Assembly: GCA_015680685.1 (NCBI GenBank)
Contig: MNCI01002337.1
Span: 190,905-230,696, forward strand
DNA from: Gnetum montanum
Lineage: Eukaryota > Streptophyta > Gnetopsida > Gnetales > Gnetaceae
Direction of reading: 5' to 3'
DNA: 39,792 bases
Each line of letters opens with the position of its first letter. Positions within the stretch are counted from its first letter, which is position 1. This document shows, piece after piece, positions 22,961 through 32,937 of this stretch. The position numbers were made by a program, and so were the translations under genes. The notes under the pieces were generated by a model that was not told the DNA's origin, searched no databases, and was given only the letters and a program-made list of their open reading frames with translations.

Positions 22961-24330
22961 GTTCTATGAGCTTTCATAAGATTTTCAATTTTCCTTTTGT
23001 TGATATAACATGCTAATGTGACTCATAGAACTAAGCTCAAGCTAATTCATAGAACCAAGTTTTACTTCTACTTGTTTTTGAGATGATGTCGCTTATAATA
23101 TTGAAAGGAAGGCTTACTTTAAAACAATTTTTTGGTTTTATATAGTTCATGCTGATATGGAACTCATACACCATCTTTTGTGCAATTATTTTCTTTAGGG
23201 ATTAATTGTCATTTGAATTCATAAACTTCTTATAGACTTGATTTTTGATTCTATAAATCTCTTACTTGGCTCTTGATTAAGCTTAGATCTTCTTAAATTC
23301 TCTTTTTTCTAAACTTTGTTTGGATTTGATCTACTAAGCTAGATTAAAATCATAATGAAGCATGTGCACAAATTAAGCTTATTGCTTCATTATGTGTCCC
23401 ATGTATGTGGATTAGATTTTGAGATTTTAAATAAAATTCATTTAGGGTTCTACAAGCTTATGTGACTTATAGAACCAATTTGTTGAACCTCTTTTGGTTT
23501 TACAAAATCTTCTCCTATCAAGTGCTAACATGGTAGAAATGAAAATGAACTTACTTGTAGAAACTCTTTTTGGTTCTTCAAAGCTCATCCTTTTTAAATA
23601 TGATGTGTCAAATAACAAAAAATTTCCTTTATACAATTGATCCTATTCCTTCTTGTAACACTTATTCTTCAATTATTTAAATCAAGCTTCCATTATTTAG
23701 TCCACATGGAAATTAATATAATATTTACTAAATTTTGATGCTTCAAACTATTATGAAAATGAGCTTCAAACCTTCAATCAGCTAATGTAGAAGAACTGAT
23801 TTTAAGTTTGTTTATAGAACCTATTTTTTGTTCTACAAACTTATCAAATCACTAGGCTGACATAGTTCATAGAACCATTTTTGGGCTCTACAGTATAATC
23901 AATTTTTAGTTTTATGAATCTTTCCAAATCTATGAGCTGACATGCTCATAGAACTACTTTTGTGATTTTTAATAAATCTATATTTGATTCTACAAAGCCT
24001 TCTTCTTCAAATATGATCTGGCAAATGACTCAAGCTTTCTTTGTAGAGCTATTTTTATTCCTTTGTGTAGAACCAAATTTTGATTCCATAAGCCTTTACT
24101 AATGTAACTCGCAATGATGTAGATTTTACTTAACCTTGATGGAACAAAGCTCTAATCTTTTGTACTCAAACATCTATGTAAATGTTGACTTGTCATAAGT
24201 AGACATGGTAGAACTAGATTTGAAGTTGTTTCATAGAAGTAGTTTTTGGTTCCCTGAATTTCACATTTAAAATCAATTTTCTTTGATTCTGTGCTTCATA
24301 AATTGTCTTAATACATAAGCTTGAGCACAT
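22961..24330 (+). repeat. Irregular repeat region with inverted CATAGAACCA...TGGTTCTAC units
   Basis: A short motif recurs about a dozen times in varied form: a GCTGACATG-like word, then CATAGAACC, an AT-rich spacer of about six bases, then TTTGGTTCTACAAA. Clear copies lie near 23040, 23447-23510, 23560-23580, 23815-23840, 23860-23905, 23935-23960 and 24050-24090. AGAACCA and TGGTTCT are inverted repeats of each other. Spacing is irregular (roughly 50-150 bases). It may be a degenerate minisatellite or, on -, a protein tandem repeat rich in VEPKxGS. No gene is identified. Confidence 0.4.
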
Positions 24331-24596
24331 TACTTGATGAGAAAACCATTTAAATTGAATTATACCCCTACAAGATATTTCCTTAAAAGCTTATTTTGAT
24401 GAAATTATTACTAATTTTCAGCCTAATTATCTTGGAGCAAGTGTGGTAAGAAGGGATATCTTGCAAAATAAAAATAGCTAGAAATGAAATTTGGTTTTAC
24501 AAATTGATTATATAAAGCTTGATAAAGTGTATTCTTCAAGGGTGGATGTTGGAACCCAAAATAAATTAAGAACAGAGAGGGAATATTAGAACCTAG
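24331..24596. other. Unassigned flank left of element B
   Basis: No gene or repeat recognised. The open stretch on - (24423-24689) runs into LTR B and has no protein signature. The bases just before LTR B are CCTAG. Confidence 0.5.
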
Positions 24597-25627
24597 TGTA
24601 GGGACACCTCTTCTGATTTCCTTTACCCTACATACTATGTGTCTTTTTATGATGACTTTGTTGAGGATGATTCTTGGATGTTTTGGCATGTTTGGAGGTT
24701 CTTTTGGCTTATTTTGATAAGTTTAGGATGTTCTAAGGTCTATTTGAACTTTTTGGGAGGCATCCAAAGGCTCTTGGCATCAAAACAAGCATTTTTCTTT
24801 TTGGCACCTTTAGGATAGGTGTCTCCCCAGAAATATAGACGTATTTTCAAAGACATCTCCCCTAAAGTGTAGATGTATCCAATCCATAAAAGACATCTAC
24901 CAAAAATAGTAGATGTCTCTCCCAAAAGTAGGCCTTTCATGGTAGATGTTCCAGAAAAGCTAGAGATGACCCAGATGCATGGGGAAGCTTTTGAAAACGT
25001 TGTTCCAATTTGGAAAAAAGCCAAAGCAAGATGCAAATATCTAAAGCAAGATGGAAATAGCCGATAAGAAGGTGAGAAGACTTGGGAAACATCTAAAGAA
25101 CCTCAAGTTGAGTGCAGGAAAGGTTTCTAAGGTTTTTACCTTTTGATTGCTTCTAAATATTGATGCAATTCACCATTATTAGTGCCGCAGTGCAAAGTGT
25201 CATAGTACCAAGTGCCATAGTGCCAACATTGAAGGCCAAACATCCCAATAGATGGAAAGAGAGAGAGCTCTTGAGGGAAGAAATATTGTACAAGAACAAA
25301 GCTTGTGCAAGGAAGTTGAATGAAAGACAAGGGAGAGCACTTGTGAGAGGTTAGGAAAATCTCTTATAAGTATATTTTCTTGAGCTTGGGCTCCATTATG
25401 AGAATTGAGGATTAAGAGGGGATACGTGTGGCCTCTAAGATCCTTGGGAGAGTTGTGAGTTGAGCTTGGCTCCTCATCTTTGATGTGTTTTCTATGTATT
25501 CTGAGAATTATCTTAATATAAGGGAGATTTTCTCTACTTTATTATGTTATTCGTATTTTCTAAGCTAGATCTGCTTGGAAGTTGTGGATTGGGTCATATT
25601 GTAGTCTATCAAGGTACAACCCCTACA
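24597..25627 (+). repeat. 5' LTR of element B (1031 bp)
   Basis: Starts TGTAGGGACA and ends ACCCCTACA, so TGTAGGG/CCCTACA form a perfect 7-bp terminal inverted repeat. It contains repeated AGATGT/ACATCT words near 24835-24955 and short AGTGCCA-type repeats at 25180-25230. It also preserves the uninterrupted version (CTATG at 25492-25496) of the site where C entered the other LTR. Confidence 0.9.
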
Positions 25628-25633
25628 CCAGAT

Positions 25634-25649
25634 TGGTATTAGAGCAAGG
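25634..25649 (+). other. Primer-binding site of element B (tRNA-Met type)
   Basis: TGGTATTAGAGCAAGG lies six bases inside the LTR and differs by one transition from the classical plant TGGTATCAGAGC site complementary to initiator tRNA-Met. This differs from the tRNA-Asp type used by C and D. Confidence 0.8.
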
Positions 25650-25764
25650 GTTTGGAGGTTTTCACACTTTTTTTGTTGAATATTTGTGTTATCTTTGAGT
25701 GAAAATAGCATTATTGTGGATATTTGTGCATTTGCTTTTGGATATCATTATTTTTACTTTAGGT

Positions 25765-27144
25765 GTGGCTCCAAAGAAGAAGACATATCAAGAGCTTAAA
25801 CAAGAGCTTCAAGAATTCAAGGACTCCTTTAAAGATTTTTTGGCTGAAATGCAAGAAGTTATTCCTAAAGTGAAGGTTCACAAGCACTAAGATTTTGTAG
25901 AAACTTCAGAAAGGGATATGGAGAAATTCAAATATAACATGGAAAATATTTTGAGAAGAATTGATAAAATATCTTCTAGTCATTTAGAAGGAAAGGAAGA
26001 TGAAGGGTATAATGAAGTAGAGATTAATGAGAAAAGGGGTTCTCAAGTATCTTTTATTGAGGAAAGGAGTGCTCAATACTCAAGGGTTTCAAGGGAGGGA
26101 ACCAAGCACTTTATCAAGGGGATCAAGAGATTTTCAAAGTCCAAGATGATGTATACTACTAATCAAGGAGAGTTCCTACCTCATAAGTCATGGGAGGTGA
26201 AGGAACAAGGCCAAAGGAGTAGCAAAGATCAAGGGCCTTGTTTAAGGAGGATCAAGGGTAGCACTAGAATGTATGATACTGATTCTTTTTGTATTTTTTC
26301 TACACCTTGTGGAAAAGGAAAGGAGATTCTAAGTTAAGTTGAGACTATCTCATGGGAGAGAGGTGAGTTTTGTAGCCAAGGTATGTGGAAGAATGATTAC
26401 TTTGATAATGTTTTTGATGCATTTGATGTTAAAACTATGGAGGAGAGTTTTCCTTTTGAGTTGGTACCTCAAAGATGGGATGAAGAGCTTGTTGATGATT
26501 CCTTTGAAGAGGAGAAGCCATTGGAATGGAAAACTTCTATTTGGAATCTTGAACATTAAAGCTTTGATGAGATTGGATAGCCACATATTGAAGATCAAGT
26601 TGAATCAAAGATGGATGGGAGAAGCCATGAAGAGGTCAGTAAGAGTAAGCTTGACCTTGTTGATGGTAGTAATGTCTCTCATGTTGAAGCTAGTGTGATG
26701 GATGCTAGTTTTTCACTTCATCTTGGTAGTGGTTTGTTCAATGGTAATGATGAGCAGCATGATCATTGTGATGAATCTGATGAGATTGAGAGTCATATTG
26801 TGAATTTTGATGCCATTGTTAGCAAGAGGGAAACTAAGAATGGGAAATTTATTAATGATGATGGCTATTAGAATAGTCATTATGAGAAGGTCATTATTGA
26901 TGTGAGTGAAGACATTGATAATGATAAGATTTTCCAAAATTTTGATATGCTTGCTATTGATTATAGCAATGATAAATTTGTGAAGTGTGTTGATGTATTA
27001 GATTGTCTTGGCTATAAAATGGAAGTACAACATGAAGGAAATCTACATGGTGGTGATGAAAGAAAGCTAAGTGGTAGTCTTCAAATCAACAAGAGGAAGA
27101 AGGAGAAGAAGAGGAAAAAAAGCAAAGAAAGAATGTTGGATTAA
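25765..27144 (+). pseudogene. Element B single ORF: acidic protein with coiled-coil N-terminus, unrecognised
   Basis: One frame runs from a degraded start (GTGGCTCC at 25765, probably once ATG) to TAA at 27142-27144, 460 codons. It has no frameshift and only five internal stops (25888, 26335, 26557, 26578, 26869, all TAA or TAG, as from CAA/CAG). The N-terminus (APKKKTYQELKQELQEFKD, later MEKFKYNMENILRRIDK) is Lys/Glu-rich and probably coiled coil, reminiscent of N-termini of some plant gag proteins. The middle is highly acidic with Trp-Asp motifs (VPQRWDEELVDDSFEEE). The C-terminus ends in a basic NKRKKEKKRKKSKER stretch that looks like a nuclear localisation signal. I see no capsid core, zinc knuckle or enzyme motif. 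The function is unknown. Confidence 0.65.
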
Positions 27145-27442
27145 GAAAGCCTAATCCTTATTCTTATTCTTATTCTTTATTTGCTTCAAGTTTGAGTCAT
27201 CATGTGGATGCAAGGAAAGAATTCCAATGAGATAATTAGATGAATGAAGCATGGTGGGGCATAAGGACAAGCCTCCATGAGCAAGGGAAGCTTAAAACCA
27301 AAACCTCTAATAATGATATTTATTCTCATGTTTATAATGCATTGAGTTATGATTGTTATGATGTCCTTAAGTCATGAGGCATGGTGCCTTCTAGCTTATG
27401 AAAGGTCATGAACCATGAAATTTTTAAGGATGGGAGGGCTAT
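27145..27442 (+). other. Element B 3' untranslated part and polypurine tract
   Basis: No gene. It includes a short TTATTC run near 27155-27180 and ends with the purine-rich AAGGATGGGAGGG (about 27427-27439) directly before LTR start TGTAGGG at 27443, the expected polypurine tract. Confidence 0.65.
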
Positions 27443-28379
27443 TGTAGGGACACATTTTCCAATTCCCTTACTCTACCCTACATACTATGTGTCCTTTTAT
27501 GATGATTTTGTTGAGGATGATTCTTGGATGTTTTGGCATGTTTGGAGGTATTTTTGTCTTATTTTAATGAGTTTAGGAGGTTCCAAGAACTATGGGATCT
27601 TGGGAGGCATCTGGAGGCTCCTATCATCAAAAAAAGCATTTTTATTTTTGGCACCTTCAAGATAGACATCTCCCCAAAAAGATAGATCTATTTCTTTCTA
27701 AAGACATCTTTCCTAAAGGGTAGATGTATACAATCCATAGAAGAAGTTTATCAAAAATAGTGGACATTTCTCTCAAAAGTAGGATTTTCATAGTAGATGT
27801 TCCAAAAAAATTAGAGATGACCCAAATGCATGGAAAAACTTTCAAAAATATTGTTCCAATTTGGGATACAACCAAAGAAAGATGGAAACAGCTAAAGCAA
27901 AATGGAAATAGCAAGGGAGAAGGTGAGAAGACTTGGAAAACATATAAAGAACCTCAAGTTAAGTTGAGGAAATGTTTATAGGATTTTTACCTTCTAGTTG
28001 CTTATATATATTGATGTAATTTACCATTATTAGTGCATTAGTGCCAAGTGTTGTAGTGCAAAGTGTCATAGTACCAAGTGCTATAGTGCCAAGTGCAATA
28101 GTGTCAATGCTGAAAGGCTAAACATCCCAACAGAGGGTAAGAGAGAGAGCTCTTGAGGGAAGAGGGCTTATGCAAAAACAAAGCTTGTGCAATTAAGTTG
28201 AGTGAAAGGCAGGGGAGAGCACTTGAGAGAGGTTAGGAGAATCTCTTATAAGTGTCTTGTCTTGAGCTTGGGCTCTATTGTGAGCAATTGAGGATTAAGA
28301 GGGAACAAGTGTAGCCTCTAAGATCCTTGGGAGAGTTGTGACTTGAGCTTGGATCCTCATCTTTGATGTATTTTCTATG
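27443..28379 (+). repeat. 3' LTR of element B, left piece
   Basis: Aligns with 24597-25496. It has extra copies of the AGTGCCAAGTG-like unit at about 28028-28110 compared with 25180-25230. It ends at CTATG (28375-28379), the left copy of the target duplication of element C. Confidence 0.9.
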
Positions 28380-29193
28380 TGATGAATCGTGATTCATTAG
28401 GTCATGATATCACACCTACGATATCGTGTGTTGCGTACTAGCTCACGATATCGTATACGCAATATTGTGGCTCTTGTGCAAGCCTATAAATACACCTTAG
28501 GTGCATGGTGAAGAGAAGGTTTTTTAGTTAAAAATTAGTTTTCATTTTTAGTCTTTCTCAACCCTTTCTCCCAATGCATGTCCATAGTGTGATGATTTTA
28601 ATTGTACAACATCCTTTATTCAAGTGTGACATACTTGGACACGCACATGACTGGAAATAAAGATTGAGATTACTTCATCATTACAACATTCACTTAGTTT
28701 AATTATTTAATTATTATTGTTATTTATTTCATTTGTAGTTAATATCTCTTCACCCTAAACTCCTTAAATGCGGAATGAGTATAACTTAATCACGAGCATT
28801 TAAGTGTGACTACTTGGTAACCCAGTAGCGTACCTAGGCCATGCGCTTGGTAATCCCAATGGTAGTCATGCATGAGGTCCAAGATATGTATGAATGATTA
28901 AGAAATGTATGCATGAGCTTAGATTCTCTTCTCCCTTTTCCTCCTAGCTTAATTAAAGCTATTTTTCATTGCGTCCAGGAGTAGCACTAGGTTAGAAACT
29001 ACATCATACACCTCACTCTGGACTAAACCATATGTGACAAAGAAAATACTAGTCTAGGTGGAAAGACAGTGAACTGTGATCAACGAGTAACTATCTAGAT
29101 ACCACAACTAACCCATTTACAAAGTTCAACTGGATTATGCATGAAATGCTTGTATTCATATGGTTGAGTGTAGGGGTACCTCATCACTCATCA
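28380..29193 (+). repeat. 5' LTR of element C (814 bp)
   Basis: Starts TGATGAATCGTGATTC and ends CTCATCA. It differs from the 3' LTR at roughly one base in ten over the parts I compared, mostly by C/T and G/A changes, so the insertion is old. It contains ACTTGGTAACCCAGTAG near 28812 and the GGGGTACC end block shared with the other LTRs. Confidence 0.92.
28403..28492 (+). promoter_or_regulatory. LTR C promoter: four GATATC palindromes and TATA box
   Basis: CATGATATCAC, ACGATATCGTG, CACGATATCGTA and GCAATATTGTGG lie between 28403 and 28470, followed by TATAAATA at 28485-28492. The 3' LTR repeats the pattern (35954-36020, TATA at 36031-36038) with some CpG sites decayed. Confidence 0.65.
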
Positions 29194-29213
29194 TTGGCGC
29201 TATTGCCAAGGAT
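29194..29213 (+). other. Primer-binding site of element C (tRNA-Asp type)
   Basis: TTGGCGCTATTGCCAAGGAT directly follows the LTR and differs by four transitions (C to T or G to A) from the complement of the plant tRNA-Asp 3' end. The same site type is used by Athila-like elements. Confidence 0.85.
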
Positions 29214-29333
29214 GGTGCTAGTTATTTAGATTAGTTATATCATACAAGATCATTGTAACAAAGTATTAATGATATATCTTTTAGGGGAAAAAATAATAAT
29301 AATTGCAATTAAATCACACACAAAGTTACAACC

Positions 29334-30960
29334 ATGTCTCTCTCACAAGACTATGACAATGCAACAACTAGTAAGGTAATTCATTGGAGAACCAACAAAT
29401 TATATAATGATGAAAATGAAGTTTGGAGTACCCAATCTGATGTAGGGGTTTCCTATGAACATAAACAAAGAAAACATCATCCCAACTCCTAAATGCATAA
29501 CCTACCTAGTGAAGATGAACCCCTACTGGCCACTACAAGCCTAATAGAAATACAAGAGGCTATTTGAATATCCCACAGGCATTGTAAGGAAAGCCATCTA
29601 CCTAGGCTTGACTTAAACAACTTTCCTAAGTTTTCANAAGGGAGATCCTAGGGATGTATGCCTGAGGTCAACTATATGAGCTACGAATCCATAAATTCCA
29701 AGAGCTTATTAAGTAGGTAGCAAAAGAAGAAGGAGAAATGGCTAAATGGGAGAAAGTTGAAAAATCTCAACAAGTCCAAAAATCAACAAGGGCCCATGAT
29801 AATGAAGAGAAGAAATCAACTCACCTCAAGGAGGTGAAACCAGCTTTGCTAGTACTAAAATCATTGGATGAATTTGAGGCAAAGATCAATAGGATGATGG
29901 AATGGNTGCCATGGGTTCTCCGAGGAAAGGCTAATGTACCATATCANAGAGATAGAGTTATGACAACCCAAGAAACAAGACAAAGCACCTTTAGATAATC
30001 GAAAAGAAGGGTTGAAGAGAATAAGAAGTTAACTACAGATCATACATATCAATGCAACATTTGTCTGTATGATCACCCCAAGGGCCAATGCCCAATCCTA
30101 TCACATTTATAGAAGCATTGGGGAAGAATGTTACATCTAGAGTTCATACAAAAATACTGTGTTCAATCATAGTGGAAAAAATGCTAGTCATAGGGGAGGC
30201 CATCCCCAAACTGGTTTCACCCTTCATACCATCCAAACCTAAGTGCTTATCAAGTTCAACATCCTATTTTCCCAACTAGGTCAACATCTTCTACCTCACC
30301 ACATTATTATTATTCTCCTTAATACTATCAACCCATATCCTCTCCAACATGACCACCACCTCGTGTACCTTACACTTCTTCTCAATTTCAACATTCTCAT
30401 CCTTCACCTCCTTCTACATTGCCACCAAGTGTTCTAGAAGGTTTTGCACCATAACATCAACCCACAAATGTTACTTGTGCTTCTACTATCAACAATAGTG
30501 GAAATCCTTCACAACATCATAGGCATCCCTTCTTTAGACGTGACCATAGAAAGGGACATCATAGTTTAGAAACCACTATATCCGCAAACTTAGCACAAGT
30601 CCAACATTGTGGTGCATATTCCTCTTCAAACCCAATGCCTCATGTTACCTTATCAAGGCCATCACTCAATACTCCAACAAGCACAGGGCCCAATAAATAT
30701 AGCCATGTAGGGAGACATATCAATCCTTGCATACCATCTTATGGTCACAAGTACCAGAGTGGATAAACTTTTTATAAATTAACCACATCTTATAACTTGC
30801 CCCACTATGTCGACTCTAATCAAGTGTGTGAACTCCAATGGGGTAAGTATGACTGAGTCCCAATATTTCCAACATGCAAGGATCCCAACCTTCCATTTAT
30901 TAATTTTAGCCATACTCAACCAATTAGTTATGGGGGGTATCCCCCATTCTAACAATAGTA
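29334..30960 (+). pseudogene. Element C gag, capsid core missing
   Basis: A proposed start at ATG 29334 gives MSLSQDYDNATTSK. At about 29600-29636 it reads LPRLDLNNFPKF, aligning with LDMNNIFKF of D. The sequence then meets an N (29637) and resumes at a point about 370 bases further on in D's gag (KFQELIK*VAKEEGEMAKW, near 29700), so the capsid core is missing. A CCHC knuckle is intact at 30053-30091: CNICLYDHPKGQC (C-x2-C-x3-H-x4-C). The downstream Pro/Ser/His-rich part carries many stops. Two more Ns are at 29906 and 29947. The frame changes at 29637. Confidence 0.7.
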
Positions 30961-32330
30961 GAATTAATAAATGTTTTCCTTTTCTTTAATTTTACAATTT
31001 TTTATTTTCCAATTTTTCAACTTTCAATTTTTTTTTCTTTTTGTCTTTTTATCTTTTTATGGGTAATCTCATCTATGAATAAAACACTCATGTGACTCAT
31101 TGGTTGAGGTGTTGTTCTATGCTATCAAGTCTCAAGTGACTAATTATTTGAACAATGAGCCCATCACATCCACCCACCCATTCTATTAATAAGAGGTTCT
31201 ACTCTAGGTACAATGATATTCTTGACAACATTAAAACTTAAAGTAATTTTGTGCTCATCATGGCTAAAGCGAAAAATGATGGACTAAGAGGGAATGACTA
31301 GGATGTGACATTAAGGAGACTTGTGGATTCTCTTTGGTGACATTTGTAGAAGTTAACATGTAGCTTGATTGTACTAAGATCCTTGTAGATCTAATGAAAA
31401 ATGGAAGCAAGAGTAATCAAAAGGCACTCAATCAAGAAAACTCAATTCTATTCTAGGGGGTCCCATTGGAAAGACATGCACCCATGCCTAAAGGTATGCA
31501 GCTTCTCTAGCTTAAGAATTCATTCAAAAAAAAAAAGTAGAAAGAAAGAAAAAAAAGGAAAAGAAGAGTGCCACAAAGCAAAATCACTCCTCCCTTGTAG
31601 GAAATGCCAAGTGATCATATGCCTTGCCATCATGCTGCTCTCATTGTTGTCTATCATTGGGATGAAATAATGCTATGTCACTAATTAGAGAAATGGACTC
31701 GGTCTTGATTTTTGAGTGATAGGTTAATGACAAATTAATCATACCTTACACAGAGGATTCATTGTGCCCTATGTCAGTTACCTCATATCCCAATCTCTGT
31801 AATCTCTTCTACAATTCACCTCGTCTTATTGTTCATGTATTTGTGACTCGTGACTTGTGAAGCATTGAATTTATACCTCATCATGGTGGTATTTATGTGT
31901 GTGTGTTTTGTGAAATTGGTGTAGACTGCATTTAACCCTTCTAGTGCCTACAACCATTTTAAGGTGTGGTTACGTAAGGGCATTATAGGTAGGAACCTAC
32001 TTTGAGGAGGACCCACTTGCGTGACTTTTATAATTTGTACATGTTGCACACCACCACATTATTTAATACCCTCCAAGCACTTCATTACCAAATCTATTCT
32101 TTTCCTTATCTTCCTTTTGGTTCAAATGTTCCTATGTACCAACACATGTCCTTTTTCCTCATACTTTTCATGACTTCCATCACCAAATTTTACACCATTA
32201 TCCTTTATGTACCTTCAAACCTAATCAATATTACCTTGGATCCCTTACATCAACTTCAAGTCCTTCATTTTTGAGTTAGTAATTTCAAAAAATTTATCCA
32301 TTTTTTCCAAGTACCCTACTTCAAATAAGC
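30961..32330 (+). other. Element C spacer replacing pol
   Basis: No protein signature in any frame. It starts with a T-rich run (30975-31070). At 31466-31494 it holds AAAGACATGCACCCATGCC, the block shared with the spacers of A and D. A 57-base stretch near 31508-31570 is almost pure purine. The rest is featureless. The direct neighbour downstream is the internal promoter-like module. Confidence 0.55.
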
Positions 32331-32332
32331 TA

Positions 32333-32420
32333 TGATATCATGTATGTGATATAGCATCTGATGCGATATCACAAATGCGCTATCACATACACAATATCAC
32401 ATCCCATAAAAACTATAAAT
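32333..32420 (+). promoter_or_regulatory. Internal promoter-like module upstream of ORF3 in element C
   Basis: Five spaced palindrome-like units (TGATATCA 32333-32340; GTGATATAG 32346-32354; GCGATATCAC 32363-32372; GCGCTATCAC 32377-32386; CAATATCAC 32392-32400) are followed by TATAAAT at 32414-32420, the same order and spacing as the LTR promoters of A, C and E. It is not an LTR copy, because no LTR end or downstream LTR block accompanies it. Promoter activity is inferred. Confidence 0.55.
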
Positions 32421-32937
32421 ATGGCACCCCTCCACACCCCCCCCCCATGAATGTCAACATCATTTGCAAATGTTCACATGGGGGAGTTTTTCAAATTTTA
32501 TTCTATGACTTATGATTGTGTATCTCTTGTTCCAATAGGCATAACTCACTCACTAGTGCTCCAATTTTCATTTTGCTTGAACCTATATGAACCTGGAGTG
32601 TTTAGCTTTGTTGTGGAAAATGGGTACACTCTAAATTGTGCACAAATTTTTCAAAATTTGTCATCACCCAAAGGACACTATCAAGGGTAATTAATTATAG
32701 AAAAATGATAAACATGTGCCAAAAACAACTTCATCTCCTCACATATACCAGGAAATTAAAATTATGAAGCCACCTAATTAAAGTGGGTCAAATATTAAAA
32801 CCTTTTGGGGACATTTTTGTTAAAATTCCTAACCTTAAATCACATGGAGTAAGAGACGAAACCATTAAGGCAAGAAGTAAGGTATAACTTAACTTTGGTA
32901 AGCAACCTTACTAATAAATAACCCCGTGTGATTACAG
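32421..32937 (+). other. Leader between internal TATA and ORF3 in element C
   Basis: Contains a C run at about 32436-32446 and a 50-base stretch (GGCATAACTCACTCACTAGT from 32539) conserved in the same place in D. It ends GTGTGATTACAG-ATGG, where the AG before the ORF3 start could be a splice acceptor. The open stretch 32451-32690 has no recognisable signature, and I treat it as leader. Confidence 0.5.

Noticed and set aside
24423-25036. Open stretches on the - strand across LTR B as host genes
   Set aside because: They overlap the LTR, are mirrored by equally long frames on +, and have no protein signature.
29906-29947. Ns at 29906 and 29947 as further assembly joins
   Set aside because: The reading frame continues across both, so they may be simple ambiguous bases; nothing shows missing sequence.
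31508-31570. Purine-rich tract as a central polypurine tract of element C
   Set aside because: It is A-dominated, lacks the G run of the terminal tracts, and has no counterpart in the same sense in D.
32436-32446. C homopolymer after the internal TATA box
   Set aside because: Likely slippage or a sequencing-prone run; no counterpart in D.
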